Origin: Planctomycetota bacterium
Lineage (GTDB): Bacteria; Planctomycetota; Planctomycetia; Pirellulales; UBA1268
DNA length: 37,063 bases
Reading direction: 5' to 3'
NCBI GenBank assembly: GCA_027592945.1
Contig: JAQCJP010000007.1
Location: 1 to 37,063 of the forward strand
Shown here: one piece after another, positions 28,959 to 37,063 of the stretch
Position numbering within the stretch: the stretch's first letter is position 1
How the letters are laid out: every line of letters starts with the position of its first letter
Translations under genes and position numbers: made by a program
The notes under the pieces: model-generated
What the model saw: the letters and a program-made list of their open reading frames with translations, nothing else
What the model was told of the DNA's origin: nothing
The model's database searches: none

Positions 28959-30767
28959 TCAGTGCGACGCAGCGGCCGCAGCCGCCGCTTCGGCATTGGG
29001 CGGATCGGTCTGCATCAGGTGGTCCTTCTCGACGCCCGGCACGGAGTACTCGTAGGGGCCGCGGTAGACGACCGGCTGGTAATCGAAGTTGCCGTGACCC
29101 GGCGGGCTCGGCGCCGTCCATTCCAGGCCGTTGGCATTCCAGGGATTCCGGCTGGCGACCGGCCCGTAGAACATGCTCCAGAAGAAGTTGATCGCAAAGA
29201 TGATCTGGCTGGCCACCATCCCGATGGCGCAGTAGGTCATGAAGGCGTTCATCGGCTGGAGGTGGTGGAAGGTCTCGTAGTGGTAGGCGTCGGCCAGCCG
29301 CCGCGGGAACCCGACCGCACCGAGGATGTGCATCGTGAAGAAGGTGCCGTTCAGGAAGATGAACGTCAGGAAGAAGTGGACCTTCCCCCAGAACTCGTTC
29401 ATCGTCCGTCCGAACATCTTCGGATACCAGAAATAGATCGCCGCCCAGACACCCATCGCCGTGCCGGCGAAGAGCACGTAGTGGAAGTGGGCCACGATGA
29501 AGTAGGTGTCGTGGATGAAGATGTCGACCGGCGTGGCCGCCATGAAGATGCCCGAGAGACCGCCGATGATGAACATCGAGACGAAAGACAGGGCAAAGAG
29601 CATCGACGTCGTGAACTGGATTCGGCCGCCCCAGACCGTACCGAGCCAGTTGAAGGTCTTCACCGCACTCGGCAACGCGATCATCATCGTCGAAACCATG
29701 AAGGTGATCCCCAGAGCGGGATTCATGCCCGACATGAACATGTGGTGGCCCCAGACGATGAACCCGAGGCCCGCGATCCCGGCAATCGAGTAGACCATCG
29801 GCCGATAGCCGAAGAGCGGCTTGCGCGCGAAGCAGGTGAGGATATCGCTCACCATGCCCATCGCGGGGAGGATCATGATGTAGACCGCCGGATGGCTATA
29901 GAACCAGAAGAGGTGTTGCCAGAGCAGCGGCTGCCCGCCGCCGGGGCCGGCGATCGCGTTGTTGACAATGTTGCCTTCCGGCGAGAAGAAGCCCGTGGCG
30001 AACATCCGGTCGGCCAGTTGCATGAAGCCGGCGGCGGTGAGCACCGGCAGGGCGAAGGCCTGAAGCACGGCCGTGATGAACATCGCCCAGATCGTCATCG
30101 GCAGCCGAAACATCGTCATGCCGGGAGCCCGCATCAGGATGATCGTCGTCATGTAGTTCACGCTCCCGAGCATCGACGAGACGCCCACGAACGTCAGCCC
30201 GATCAGCCAGAGGGTCTGGCCCCAGCCGCTTCCCGGCGAGGCGGCAATATTGGTCGAAAGCGGCGGATAGCTCGTCCAGCCTCCGGAGGCGGCGCCTCCC
30301 TCCACGAAAAAGCTCGCTCCGAAGGCGATGAACGCCGGCCACATGAACCAGTACGACAGCATGTTCAGCGTGGGAAAGGCCATGTCGTCCGCCCCGATCA
30401 TCAGCGGGATCAGGAAGTTGCCAAAGGCACCAGCGAGGATCGGGATGATCACCAGAAAGATCATCACCGTCGCATGCATCGTGAAGAGCATGGTGTAGAA
30501 CTCGGGGCTCATCTGCCCGCCCTGCTGCGCGAACAACTTCCCCACGACCGGCACGTCGGACCACGGCCAGGCAACCTGCCAGCGGACCGCGAGAGCCAGC
30601 AGGCCGCCGATCAGGAACCAGAGCAGCGTCGAAAACAGGAACTGCAAACCGATGACCTTGTGGTCTTTCGAGAAGACATAGGTCGACAGGAAGGTCGCCA
30701 CCGGATGCGGCTTGCGAACCTGCGCCGACGCGTGATCAACGGTGGGGGGCGCGGTGACGGTACTCAT
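28959..30767 (-). CDS. coxA: Cytochrome c oxidase subunit I
   Basis: 602 aa: MHATVMIFLVIIPILAGAFGNFLIPL, LFWFYSHPAVYIMILPAMGMVSDIL, WGHHMFMSGMNP, HDTYFIVAHFHYVLFAG. Confidence 0.97.
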   Translation of the reverse strand: MSTVTAPPTVDHASAQVRKPHPVATFLSTYVFSKDHKVIGLQFLFSTLLWFLIGGLLALAVRWQVAWPWSDVPVVGKLFAQQGGQMSPEFYTMLFTMHATVMIFLVIIPILAGAFGNFLIPLMIGADDMAFPTLNMLSYWFMWPAFIAFGASFFVEGGAASGGWTSYPPLSTNIAASPGSGWGQTLWLIGLTFVGVSSMLGSVNYMTTIILMRAPGMTMFRLPMTIWAMFITAVLQAFALPVLTAAGFMQLADRMFATGFFSPEGNIVNNAIAGPGGGQPLLWQHLFWFYSHPAVYIMILPAMGMVSDILTCFARKPLFGYRPMVYSIAGIAGLGFIVWGHHMFMSGMNPALGITFMVSTMMIALPSAVKTFNWLGTVWGGRIQFTTSMLFALSFVSMFIIGGLSGIFMAATPVDIFIHDTYFIVAHFHYVLFAGTAMGVWAAIYFWYPKMFGRTMNEFWGKVHFFLTFIFLNGTFFTMHILGAVGFPRRLADAYHYETFHHLQPMNAFMTYCAIGMVASQIIFAINFFWSMFYGPVASRNPWNANGLEWTAPSPPGHGNFDYQPVVYRGPYEYSVPGVEKDHLMQTDPPNAEAAAAAAASH

Positions 30768-30806
30768 GGCTGATCTCCGGAAACGTTCTCAGGGTCGTGT
30801 TCGGCC

Positions 30807-30888
30807 AAAAAGGGGACATTCTGCTTTTTCATGGGCTGCGCTGGGTTGCGGTCTCGAAACAAACGAAAAAGCAGAATGTCCCCTTTTT
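30807..30888. repeat. Perfect 24-bp inverted repeat with 34-bp spacer (REP/RAYT-like palindromic element)
   Basis: Left arm 30807-30830 aaaaaggggacattctgctttttc; right arm 30865-30888 gaaaaagcagaatgtccccttttt. Exact reverse complements, located in the coxB-coxA intergenic gap. Confidence 0.95.
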
Positions 30889-30894
30889 TAAACT

Positions 30895-31695
30895 TCAGTT
30901 GGTGACGAGGGTGCCGGTGACGTCCTCCACCGGCTGGGTTGCTTCCTGCTCGGCATACTTCCGCTCGAGCCAGGCGTTGAACTCGGGCCGGGTGACGAAC
31001 GTAATCCGGCCTTTCATTTTGTAGTGGCCCCAGCCGCAGAGCTCGGCGCAGACGATGTCGTGGCTGCCCGTTTCGGTGCCCTTGAACCAGACGGGAATCT
31101 TCATGCCCGGCACGGCATCCTGCTTGATGCGGAGGTTGGGCAAAAAGAAACTGTGCAAGACGTCCATGCTCTTGAGCTGCACCAGCACATCCTCATCGAC
31201 CGGCAGGTGGAGGTCGTTGACGAGATGGAGGTCGTCGGGCGTGCCGAGTTCGCCGTCGCGGCCGGGATACCGAAGCCGCCACTCGAACTGCCGGGCGATC
31301 ACCTCGACGGTCGGCGGCATGTCCGGCCGCCGCATCTTGACGTTCGCCCAGGCGTTCATCTGGTAGATCGCCAGGAAGAGGAGCGTGGCGGCCGGAATGA
31401 TCGTCCAGACGACCTCCAGGGTGTGGCTGCCATGGATGTAGGTGGCCTTTTCCTCGCCGCGGGCCGCCGCGTCATATTTCCAAATGAACCAGAAGAGGAG
31501 CACTTCCGTGGCGATGAAGACCACGCCAGTGAGTGCGAGGATGAAGTAGAAGAGCGAGTCGATCTCCCGGCCGTGCTCCGAGACGTCTTCGGGAAGCCAG
31601 ACGTCGATCGACGGCGCGACCGCGAAGGTCGCAACCCCCAACACCGGCACGGCCAAAAACAACAGGGCCCAGAAGATTCCCGCGGCGCGCTTCAT
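30895..31695 (-). CDS. coxB: Cytochrome c oxidase subunit II
   Basis: Two TM helices, CuA motif CAELCGWGHYKMKG and upstream DVLHSFFLPNLRIKQDAVPG. Confidence 0.95.
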   Translation of the reverse strand: MKRAAGIFWALLFLAVPVLGVATFAVAPSIDVWLPEDVSEHGREIDSLFYFILALTGVVFIATEVLLFWFIWKYDAAARGEEKATYIHGSHTLEVVWTIIPAATLLFLAIYQMNAWANVKMRRPDMPPTVEVIARQFEWRLRYPGRDGELGTPDDLHLVNDLHLPVDEDVLVQLKSMDVLHSFFLPNLRIKQDAVPGMKIPVWFKGTETGSHDIVCAELCGWGHYKMKGRITFVTRPEFNAWLERKYAEQEATQPVEDVTGTLVTN

Positions 31696-31698
31696 CGG

Positions 31699-32961
31699 TC
31701 AGTCCTCCTGAGTTGCGACAAGCCTGCCTGCCGGACCCGGCTGGGCGGCAACCGCGCGGTCGGCCCCCAGTTCACCATCGAAGTCATAGGGCAGGGAACG
31801 GATGTAGTTCACGATGTGCCAGATGTCTTCCGGAGCAACGGTGCCCTTGGCGGCTGGCATTGGAGCCCCGTTGATCCCGGCGTGAATCCGGTAGTAGAGA
31901 TCGAGCGGACGGCGACCGCCGCGGTAGATGCCCTGGCGGAGATTCCGAGGGGGAATCGTTCGCGGCGTGAGGGCGTCGCCGGCGAGAACCCGCTCAAACT
32001 CAGCGATCCACTGCCGCTCCTCGGAGTCCGGCTCGCTGTCGGCGAGGGTCTTGAGCTTCTCCTCGATCTTGTAGATGTTCTTGCTCCAGTCGTCGTAGTC
32101 GTTGGCCTGGCCGTCACCCAGGGCCGTGACACCGTGGCACTTGACGCAGTTGGCCTTGTCGCCGTGGAAGAGCTCCCGCCCCTTGGCGATCGAGGCGGCC
32201 AGATCGAGATCCTCGGGCATCTCCGGCACCTCGATCTCCTGGTCTTCGGCAGATGCCCACTTCTCCGCGATGGGCTCGAGGATCTCCTCGACGAGGAACT
32301 CTCTCGTCTCGGGCAGCTTGCCCTCGTCTTCCTCGTCGAGTTCGAAGTAGTAGCGCATCAGGGCCAGTTCGGTCTCACCCCGCATGCTCAGATACTTGAC
32401 ATACTCGACGAGGGCATCGATCTGAACCGGGCTCAGCAGGGCGAAGGAGGGCATTGAACTACCGGCCAGCCCCTCGTGGAGCACGCGATAGAGGTCGGCA
32501 TGGGTCGGCTTGCTCGCCCGCTCAGTGCTCTTGAATTTGAAGACACCGGGCCGGTAGTCGCGGGGGTAGGGATTGAGAAACGCGGCCGTCGGCCCCATCC
32601 CGTCGCCGGTGATGCCGTGGCAATGCACGCAGTGCTCGCGGTAGAGCCCGTTCTTGCGGCCGACGATGTCGCTGCGGACCGGTCCTGCGGCGAGTACGAG
32701 CTTGGCCGGATCGAGCCCGGTCTCCGGCAGGCAGGTCGGCGTGTCGGGGGTCCCGAACATCGCCGCCAGAATCGTGGCGACCTGCTTCTCCTGGGCCGGC
32801 GTGAGCGCCTGCTCGGCCGAGATGGAGTCTTTCTCGGCCGAGGGCGAGATCGCCTCGACCATGTTGAGCCGGAAGGAGGCCGGCGGCGTCGGGCCGCAGC
32901 CCGATGCCAGGGGCAGCAGGACGAGGAGGGCCAGCAGTGAAAGGCGGGTTGTGATAATCAT
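31699..32961 (-). CDS. Diheme c-type cytochrome lipoprotein
   Basis: Start reassigned to MIITTRLSLLALLVLLPLASGCGPTPP. Two CxxCH: YREHCVHCHGITGDGMGP and KANCVKCHGVTALGDGQ. Confidence 0.9.
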   Translation of the reverse strand: MIITTRLSLLALLVLLPLASGCGPTPPASFRLNMVEAISPSAEKDSISAEQALTPAQEKQVATILAAMFGTPDTPTCLPETGLDPAKLVLAAGPVRSDIVGRKNGLYREHCVHCHGITGDGMGPTAAFLNPYPRDYRPGVFKFKSTERASKPTHADLYRVLHEGLAGSSMPSFALLSPVQIDALVEYVKYLSMRGETELALMRYYFELDEEDEGKLPETREFLVEEILEPIAEKWASAEDQEIEVPEMPEDLDLAASIAKGRELFHGDKANCVKCHGVTALGDGQANDYDDWSKNIYKIEEKLKTLADSEPDSEERQWIAEFERVLAGDALTPRTIPPRNLRQGIYRGGRRPLDLYYRIHAGINGAPMPAAKGTVAPEDIWHIVNYIRSLPYDFDGELGADRAVAAQPGPAGRLVATQED

Positions 32962-33007
32962 GGCAGTCGACACACGTGGGCTAGTTTCAAGAGGCACAAA
33001 AGGCGGG

Positions 33008-33922
33008 CTACCCTCCCAAGGCGGCGGCTGGAACCTCGAGGGTGCCCAGATCTCTGACCTGGTCGGGCTCGAGCGTGATTTCAAACCGCCCCTTGCTCGA
33101 CCACTTGAGTTCGGGCTTTTGCAGCCCGAGCCCGCCGTTGGGACCCAACGAACGGGCGTGCCAGACCTGAAACTCCAGCGGCTCGCCGGCAGGCAGGTCT
33201 GAAATCGTGAACGAGCCGTCAGCCGCCGAGACGGCGACATACCCGTCATCACGGAAGACGGCGTAGGCCTTCATCCACGGATGGATGTTGCACGTCACCG
33301 AGACTGGCATGCCCGTCTCGCGGTTCGGCGTGAAGATCGTGCCGTCGCCGGCTGGGATCAACTGATTAAAGCTCGATCCCGAGACGTTGGTGTTGTGGCC
33401 GATCGGGTCGCTGTTGCGAACGTCGATCGGCTGGCCCACCCGGGCCGCGAAGACCGGCGAGAGAAACTCGCAGTTCTTCTGGTCGAACACCAGTTGCTCG
33501 GTGGAGACAGGATTCTTCACCCGCCGCGACTTCCGCACAAAGATCACCACGTCGGCGAGCCCGTTGCTGGCCGGATCGAGCCGCAGCGAGTTGTCGTAGA
33601 GCTTCATTCCGTCCTTGGAGCAGACCTCGATATCTTTACTGACTGTCAGAACCCGCCGTTCGCCCGTCGTGCCGACGAAGACGAACCGCCCCGTCAGGCT
33701 GCCCCAGCCGGTGCCGCTGACAACCTCCTCGGCGGCAGCCCCAGCCGATTCCCCGGACGTGAGCGATGCCCGGAGGGCAGCGGCGGCAGCTGCGTCCGGC
33801 AACGGACCGGCCACCCGGGCTGGACCGCAGCCGACCACCGTCGCCGCCAGAACAAGAACGACGGCTGGCGGCAGTCGCCGGACGATCGTGATGGGAACTT
33901 CTGGCATGGACCGCTTTCTCAC
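33008..33922 (-). CDS. Cupredoxin-like (plastocyanin/methylamine-utilization-type) lipoprotein
   Basis: VRNSDPIGHNTNVSG ... VSVTCNIHPWMKAYAVFRDDGYVAVSAADGSFTISDLPAGEPLEFQVWH; candidate type-1 Cu ligands H, C, H, M. Start GTG 33922 or ATG 33907. Confidence 0.82.
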   Translation of the reverse strand: MRKRSMPEVPITIVRRLPPAVVLVLAATVVGCGPARVAGPLPDAAAAAALRASLTSGESAGAAAEEVVSGTGWGSLTGRFVFVGTTGERRVLTVSKDIEVCSKDGMKLYDNSLRLDPASNGLADVVIFVRKSRRVKNPVSTEQLVFDQKNCEFLSPVFAARVGQPIDVRNSDPIGHNTNVSGSSFNQLIPAGDGTIFTPNRETGMPVSVTCNIHPWMKAYAVFRDDGYVAVSAADGSFTISDLPAGEPLEFQVWHARSLGPNGGLGLQKPELKWSSKGRFEITLEPDQVRDLGTLEVPAAALGG

Positions 33923-34692
33923 TTGAAGAGACCGGCGTCAAGGACGATCTCACCGAGGTCGTTCTCGCCCGGCTCGATCTCGAGCTTCATCCGCCCCCGC
34001 TTAGCGGTTTCCTTCTTGCCGTCGATCGTCATCTCACCGATGTAGCCGGCCTTCTCGTGCCAGAACTGCAGCTCGAGCTTTTCCGCCGGCAGATCGGCGA
34101 TCTCGAAGCTGCCATCCGGCCCGGAGACCGCGGCGTAGGGATTGTCGCGAACCACGATCCAGCCCTTCATCCAGGGATGGATGTTGCAGGTCACCTGGGC
34201 CGGAACCGCCTCGTCGGAGCCGAAGGTGGCGGTCACTTCGCCGCCGGCGGGGATCAGATTGTTCGACGGAGGATTCTTGACCGTGGCGATGTTGCTGTTG
34301 TGACCCACCGGATCGGAGTTCTTGATGACCAGTTCCTGGCCGGCCTGCACGAAGAGCACGTGCGGCTCGAACCGGCAGTTGAGATTGTCGAGAACAGGCT
34401 TCGCTTCCTTGGCGGCCGCCTCGAGTTCCGGCTTCACAGTGACCTTCTTGTCACGGACGAAGACGACGACATTGGCGACGCCCTTATCCTCGGCCACGAC
34501 GACTTCTTCATTGACCAGCTTGTGCTTGCCGCAGACCTCGACGTCTTTGTCGATGGTCAACGCAGCGGGATCGGACACGTCCCCGTTGACCACAAACCGG
34601 CCTTTGAGAGTGCCCCAATCCGCAGCGGAGGCAGCTGACCAGACCATGACGGCAGGGAGGGCGAGAATCAGGGAACGTGGAAAGGCGGGCAT
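33919..34692 (-). CDS. Cupredoxin-like secreted protein (paralog of the next gene)
   Basis: Start reassigned to MPAFPRSLILALPAVMVWSAASA. VIKNSDPVGHNSNIAT ... AQVTCNIHPWMKGWIVVRDNPYAAVSGPDGSFEIADLPAEKLELQFWH. Confidence 0.84.
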   Translation of the reverse strand: MPAFPRSLILALPAVMVWSAASAADWGTLKGRFVVNGDVSDPAALTIDKDVEVCGKHKLVNEEVVVAEDKGVANVVVFVRDKKVTVKPELEAAAKEAKPVLDNLNCRFEPHVLFVQAGQELVIKNSDPVGHNSNIATVKNPPSNNLIPAGGEVTATFGSDEAVPAQVTCNIHPWMKGWIVVRDNPYAAVSGPDGSFEIADLPAEKLELQFWHEKAGYIGEMTIDGKKETAKRGRMKLEIEPGENDLGEIVLDAGLFK

Positions 34693-34805
34693 GAAAATCT
34701 CCGAATCGTGCGAAAGGCTGGTCAGGGCGTACTGGAGGGAGGACAAACAACGTCGAGGAAGGTCGCGTCAAGCAGGATGGCCTCGGGCGGGCCACCCAGA
34801 CACCA

Positions 34806-37063
34806 TCATTCTAAACGGCGGCTTCCAAGCGGCGAATCGACCGCCGCAGCATCGGTGGCAGAGGGGACGGGAGCCGACGCCTCTGCGGACGGCTCGGCAG
34901 CCTGCGGCGCGGCCGCCGCGGGGGCCTGTGCGCCCCGCAGGAAAGCCTCTAGCGAGAGGTTCCGCTTGGCGAACAGGTCGAAGTGCATCAGCAAGTCGGT
35001 GAGGGCGTCGACCTGTTGCTCGCTGTCGCCCGCATAGAGATCCTGGCTGACCGGCTTGTCGAACGGAATGTTGACCGGCATGCCGGTATAAGGCAGGAAC
35101 CGCTTGGGATTGGCAATCCAGTCGTGGACATAGTCGGGCCGAAGCCGCTCGTGAACCCGTGCCAACTGGGGAGCCAACGCCTTGACGCTGCCCGGCGGCG
35201 TGTAGTCGCCCACCAGGTGGCACTTCACGCAGTAGTTGTTGTTGGTCACGATCCGAAGGGCGCCATCTAAATGCCCGGGCTTGGCGAGTTCCTTCTCGGC
35301 GACCGCAGTCTCGTCGAGTCGGGGATCGTAGACGTAGGGGTACTCGGCTCCATCGACGGCGGCGAAATAATCGACCATCCGCGCCGCCTGCTCCGCCGAC
35401 CAGTTGAACCGCGGCATCCGCAGCACGGCCGGCGGCCGGATCGGGTGAGGATTGAGCAGGAAGCGGTGCAACCAAGCTGACTGCACCTTCTTGCCCTCGC
35501 CGACCAGCGGCGGCGGCAGCCAGCCCCAGGCATCCTCCGGCTTGACGTTGGGATTGATCTCCATCTCGTCGGCGATCACCACCGGATAGAGAAGCCGCGC
35601 GAGATCGCCGCCCCAGGCGGGGTAGGTCTTGCCTGCCGCCAGGTCCTTCTCCGGCACGAAAACCGTCTGGCTGCCGACCGCCCAGGGCTGGCCGTCCACG
35701 AGGGCGTCGTTGAACAGCATCATCGGCCGATGCGGGATGATCTCGGGATCCTCATCCGCCTCCTCGCGGTCAATCGGCAGGAAGTCCTGGTCAACCAACT
35801 GGGGCAGGCCGGTCTCGGCGTCGAGTAGCGGCATGCCATGGAGGCTGGCATGGTGCTGGCCGGCGGCGTCAGCCTCCAGCGAGGCAGCGACCTGCTTGGG
35901 CGTGAAGCGGGGGGCAAGGAACGGGTAATCAGGCACCTCGGCCGGCTCACCAAGGGCACCGGGCCGGAAGGCGACATCCCAGCGGTCCATTTGGAGGATG
36001 TGGCAGCCGCCGCAGTTGAACTGCTCTGCGACCACCAGCCCGTCGAGCCGAGCCTGCTCCCGGGGGCCCGGGTTGTGGACAAACTGCGGCGCCGGCGGCT
36101 CGGAGACGAGGCCGAGCACGAAGGTCATGACCGCCTCCCGCTGCTCATCATCGAACGGGAACTGCGGCATCCTGTACCGCTCGTTGTAGGTCTTGTTTTC
36201 GGCCTTCTTGTAGTCGTAACTCCGCGGGGCCCGCAGCTTTTGCCAGAGGAAGCCCTCCCGCTCGTGGCCGATCAGCTTCTCGAGGAAGTAGCCCGTGTCC
36301 GGATCGAGCGATTCGAGATCGACGTGCATCTCGTCGCTCTCCACACCGTAGGCCAGCTCCGTCGGGAACGGAGACGCCGACTCCTGATGGTCATGATCAG
36401 CCTCCCCGTGGTCCCCTTGGGCGTTGTGGTCCCCGTGGCCGCCGTGGCCGCCGTGGGACTCAGCGAGTTGGTGCATTACAAAGTGGGAGACCTGCTCGAA
36501 GGCGATCCGGGAGGAATCCTTCCGGCCCCAGTCGGCCAGGGCGGCCCCGGCCGGCTTGGCATCTTCAAAGCCGGGGATGTCGTGACACGAATAGCAGGCG
36601 AGCTTGCCGATCGTCTTCTTGCCCACGTAGTGGAGCAGCGTCGCATCGCGAGCCGGGCCGTCGAGGCCGACCAGCATCTGCTCATCACCCCGCATCGTGG
36701 CCTGATCCTCGGAGAGGCCCTTTTCGAGAACCGCCTTGGCCCGCACCGTCGGGAACCGCTCCTTCAGATAGAGCAGGGCCAGCTCATCGAGGGCCTCCCG
36801 TTCCTCGGCCGTCAGGCTCGTGGCCGAAGGGATGCCTTCAGGCTGCCAGTCCTCGGTCGACTGCATCAGGTAGGCGGTGGCATCGGCAGCCGGATCGGAG
36901 ACGGTGCCGTCGGCAAGCGTTTCTGGCTCGAGCAGGACGTTGGGCATCAGGGTCTTGGAGTGGTAGCGGGCCGGCTCCCGCAGCCAGCTGTAGAGCCACT
37001 CCTTGCCCTTCGGGCTGGAGGCCATCTTGGCACCGATCCGGGAGAGCTCCGGACCGTGCGTGC
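34806..37063 (-). CDS. Large multiheme c-type cytochrome (partial, continues past right edge)
   Basis: The frame stays open upstream of the annotated ATG (37025), reading THGPELSRIGAKMASSPKGKEWLYSWLREPARYHSKTLMPN, a cytochrome c core sequence. Three CxxCH motifs: CYSCH, CGGCH, CVKCH. Confidence 0.88.
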   Translation of the reverse strand, partial: THGPELSRIGAKMASSPKGKEWLYSWLREPARYHSKTLMPNVLLEPETLADGTVSDPAADATAYLMQSTEDWQPEGIPSATSLTAEEREALDELALLYLKERFPTVRAKAVLEKGLSEDQATMRGDEQMLVGLDGPARDATLLHYVGKKTIGKLACYSCHDIPGFEDAKPAGAALADWGRKDSSRIAFEQVSHFVMHQLAESHGGHGGHGDHNAQGDHGEADHDHQESASPFPTELAYGVESDEMHVDLESLDPDTGYFLEKLIGHEREGFLWQKLRAPRSYDYKKAENKTYNERYRMPQFPFDDEQREAVMTFVLGLVSEPPAPQFVHNPGPREQARLDGLVVAEQFNCGGCHILQMDRWDVAFRPGALGEPAEVPDYPFLAPRFTPKQVAASLEADAAGQHHASLHGMPLLDAETGLPQLVDQDFLPIDREEADEDPEIIPHRPMMLFNDALVDGQPWAVGSQTVFVPEKDLAAGKTYPAWGGDLARLLYPVVIADEMEINPNVKPEDAWGWLPPPLVGEGKKVQSAWLHRFLLNPHPIRPPAVLRMPRFNWSAEQAARMVDYFAAVDGAEYPYVYDPRLDETAVAEKELAKPGHLDGALRIVTNNNYCVKCHLVGDYTPPGSVKALAPQLARVHERLRPDYVHDWIANPKRFLPYTGMPVNIPFDKPVSQDLYAGDSEQQVDALTDLLMHFDLFAKRNLSLEAFLRGAQAPAAAAPQAAEPSAEASAPVPSATDAAAVDSPLGSRRLE

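Noticed and set aside
28962-30773. 603-aa plus-strand ORF spanning coxA
   Set aside because: Antisense shadow of the certain coxA gene; Arg/His/Glu-rich with no family-like motif. Expected in GC-rich DNA.
30797-31024. 75-aa ORF MFGQKGDILLFHGLRW... on plus strand
   Set aside because: Generated by reading through the palindromic repeat and antisense coxB; no homologous motif.

Overview
This 37 kb, GC-rich window has a Planctomycetes-like gene complement (taxonomy is inferred). It is almost entirely protein-coding, mostly on the minus strand, and I found no rRNA, tRNA, CRISPR array or transposase gene. Four blocks stand out. (1) Positions 1-5976 (-): a compact operon of DUF3467-like protein, GAF/HlyD fusion, secreted HlyD-type adaptor, PqqD-like(RRE)/M50 protease/HlyD fusion, and a truncated MOSC N-terminal protein. 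(2) Positions 6077-13801: a membrane protein, a small secreted protein, two TPR proteins, an orphan fused ABC-2 permease, a thioredoxin-like lipoprotein and a sulfotransferase. (3) Positions 13777-19277 (-): a divergent flagellar export operon of degenerate HATPase-like protein, FliF, FliO, FliP, FliQ, FliR and FlhB; the FlhB lacks its autocleavage domain. (4) Positions 20350-37063 (-): a respiratory supercluster of multiheme cytochrome c, two cupredoxins, diheme cytochrome c, coxB, coxA, ctaA, ctaB, coxC, coxD, SCO1, DUF420, a CPNC mini-protein, two related unknown membrane proteins and malate dehydrogenase. Non-coding signals are a perfect 24-bp inverted repeat between coxB and coxA (REP/RAYT-like) and a two-copy intergenic repeat with a strong GC hairpin (about 7030-7170 and 20180-20325). 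The best candidates for an undescribed system are the RRE-M50-HlyD/GAF-HlyD cassette and the unknown membrane proteins coupled to oxidase assembly genes. All family calls come from reading motifs by eye; no database search was run.
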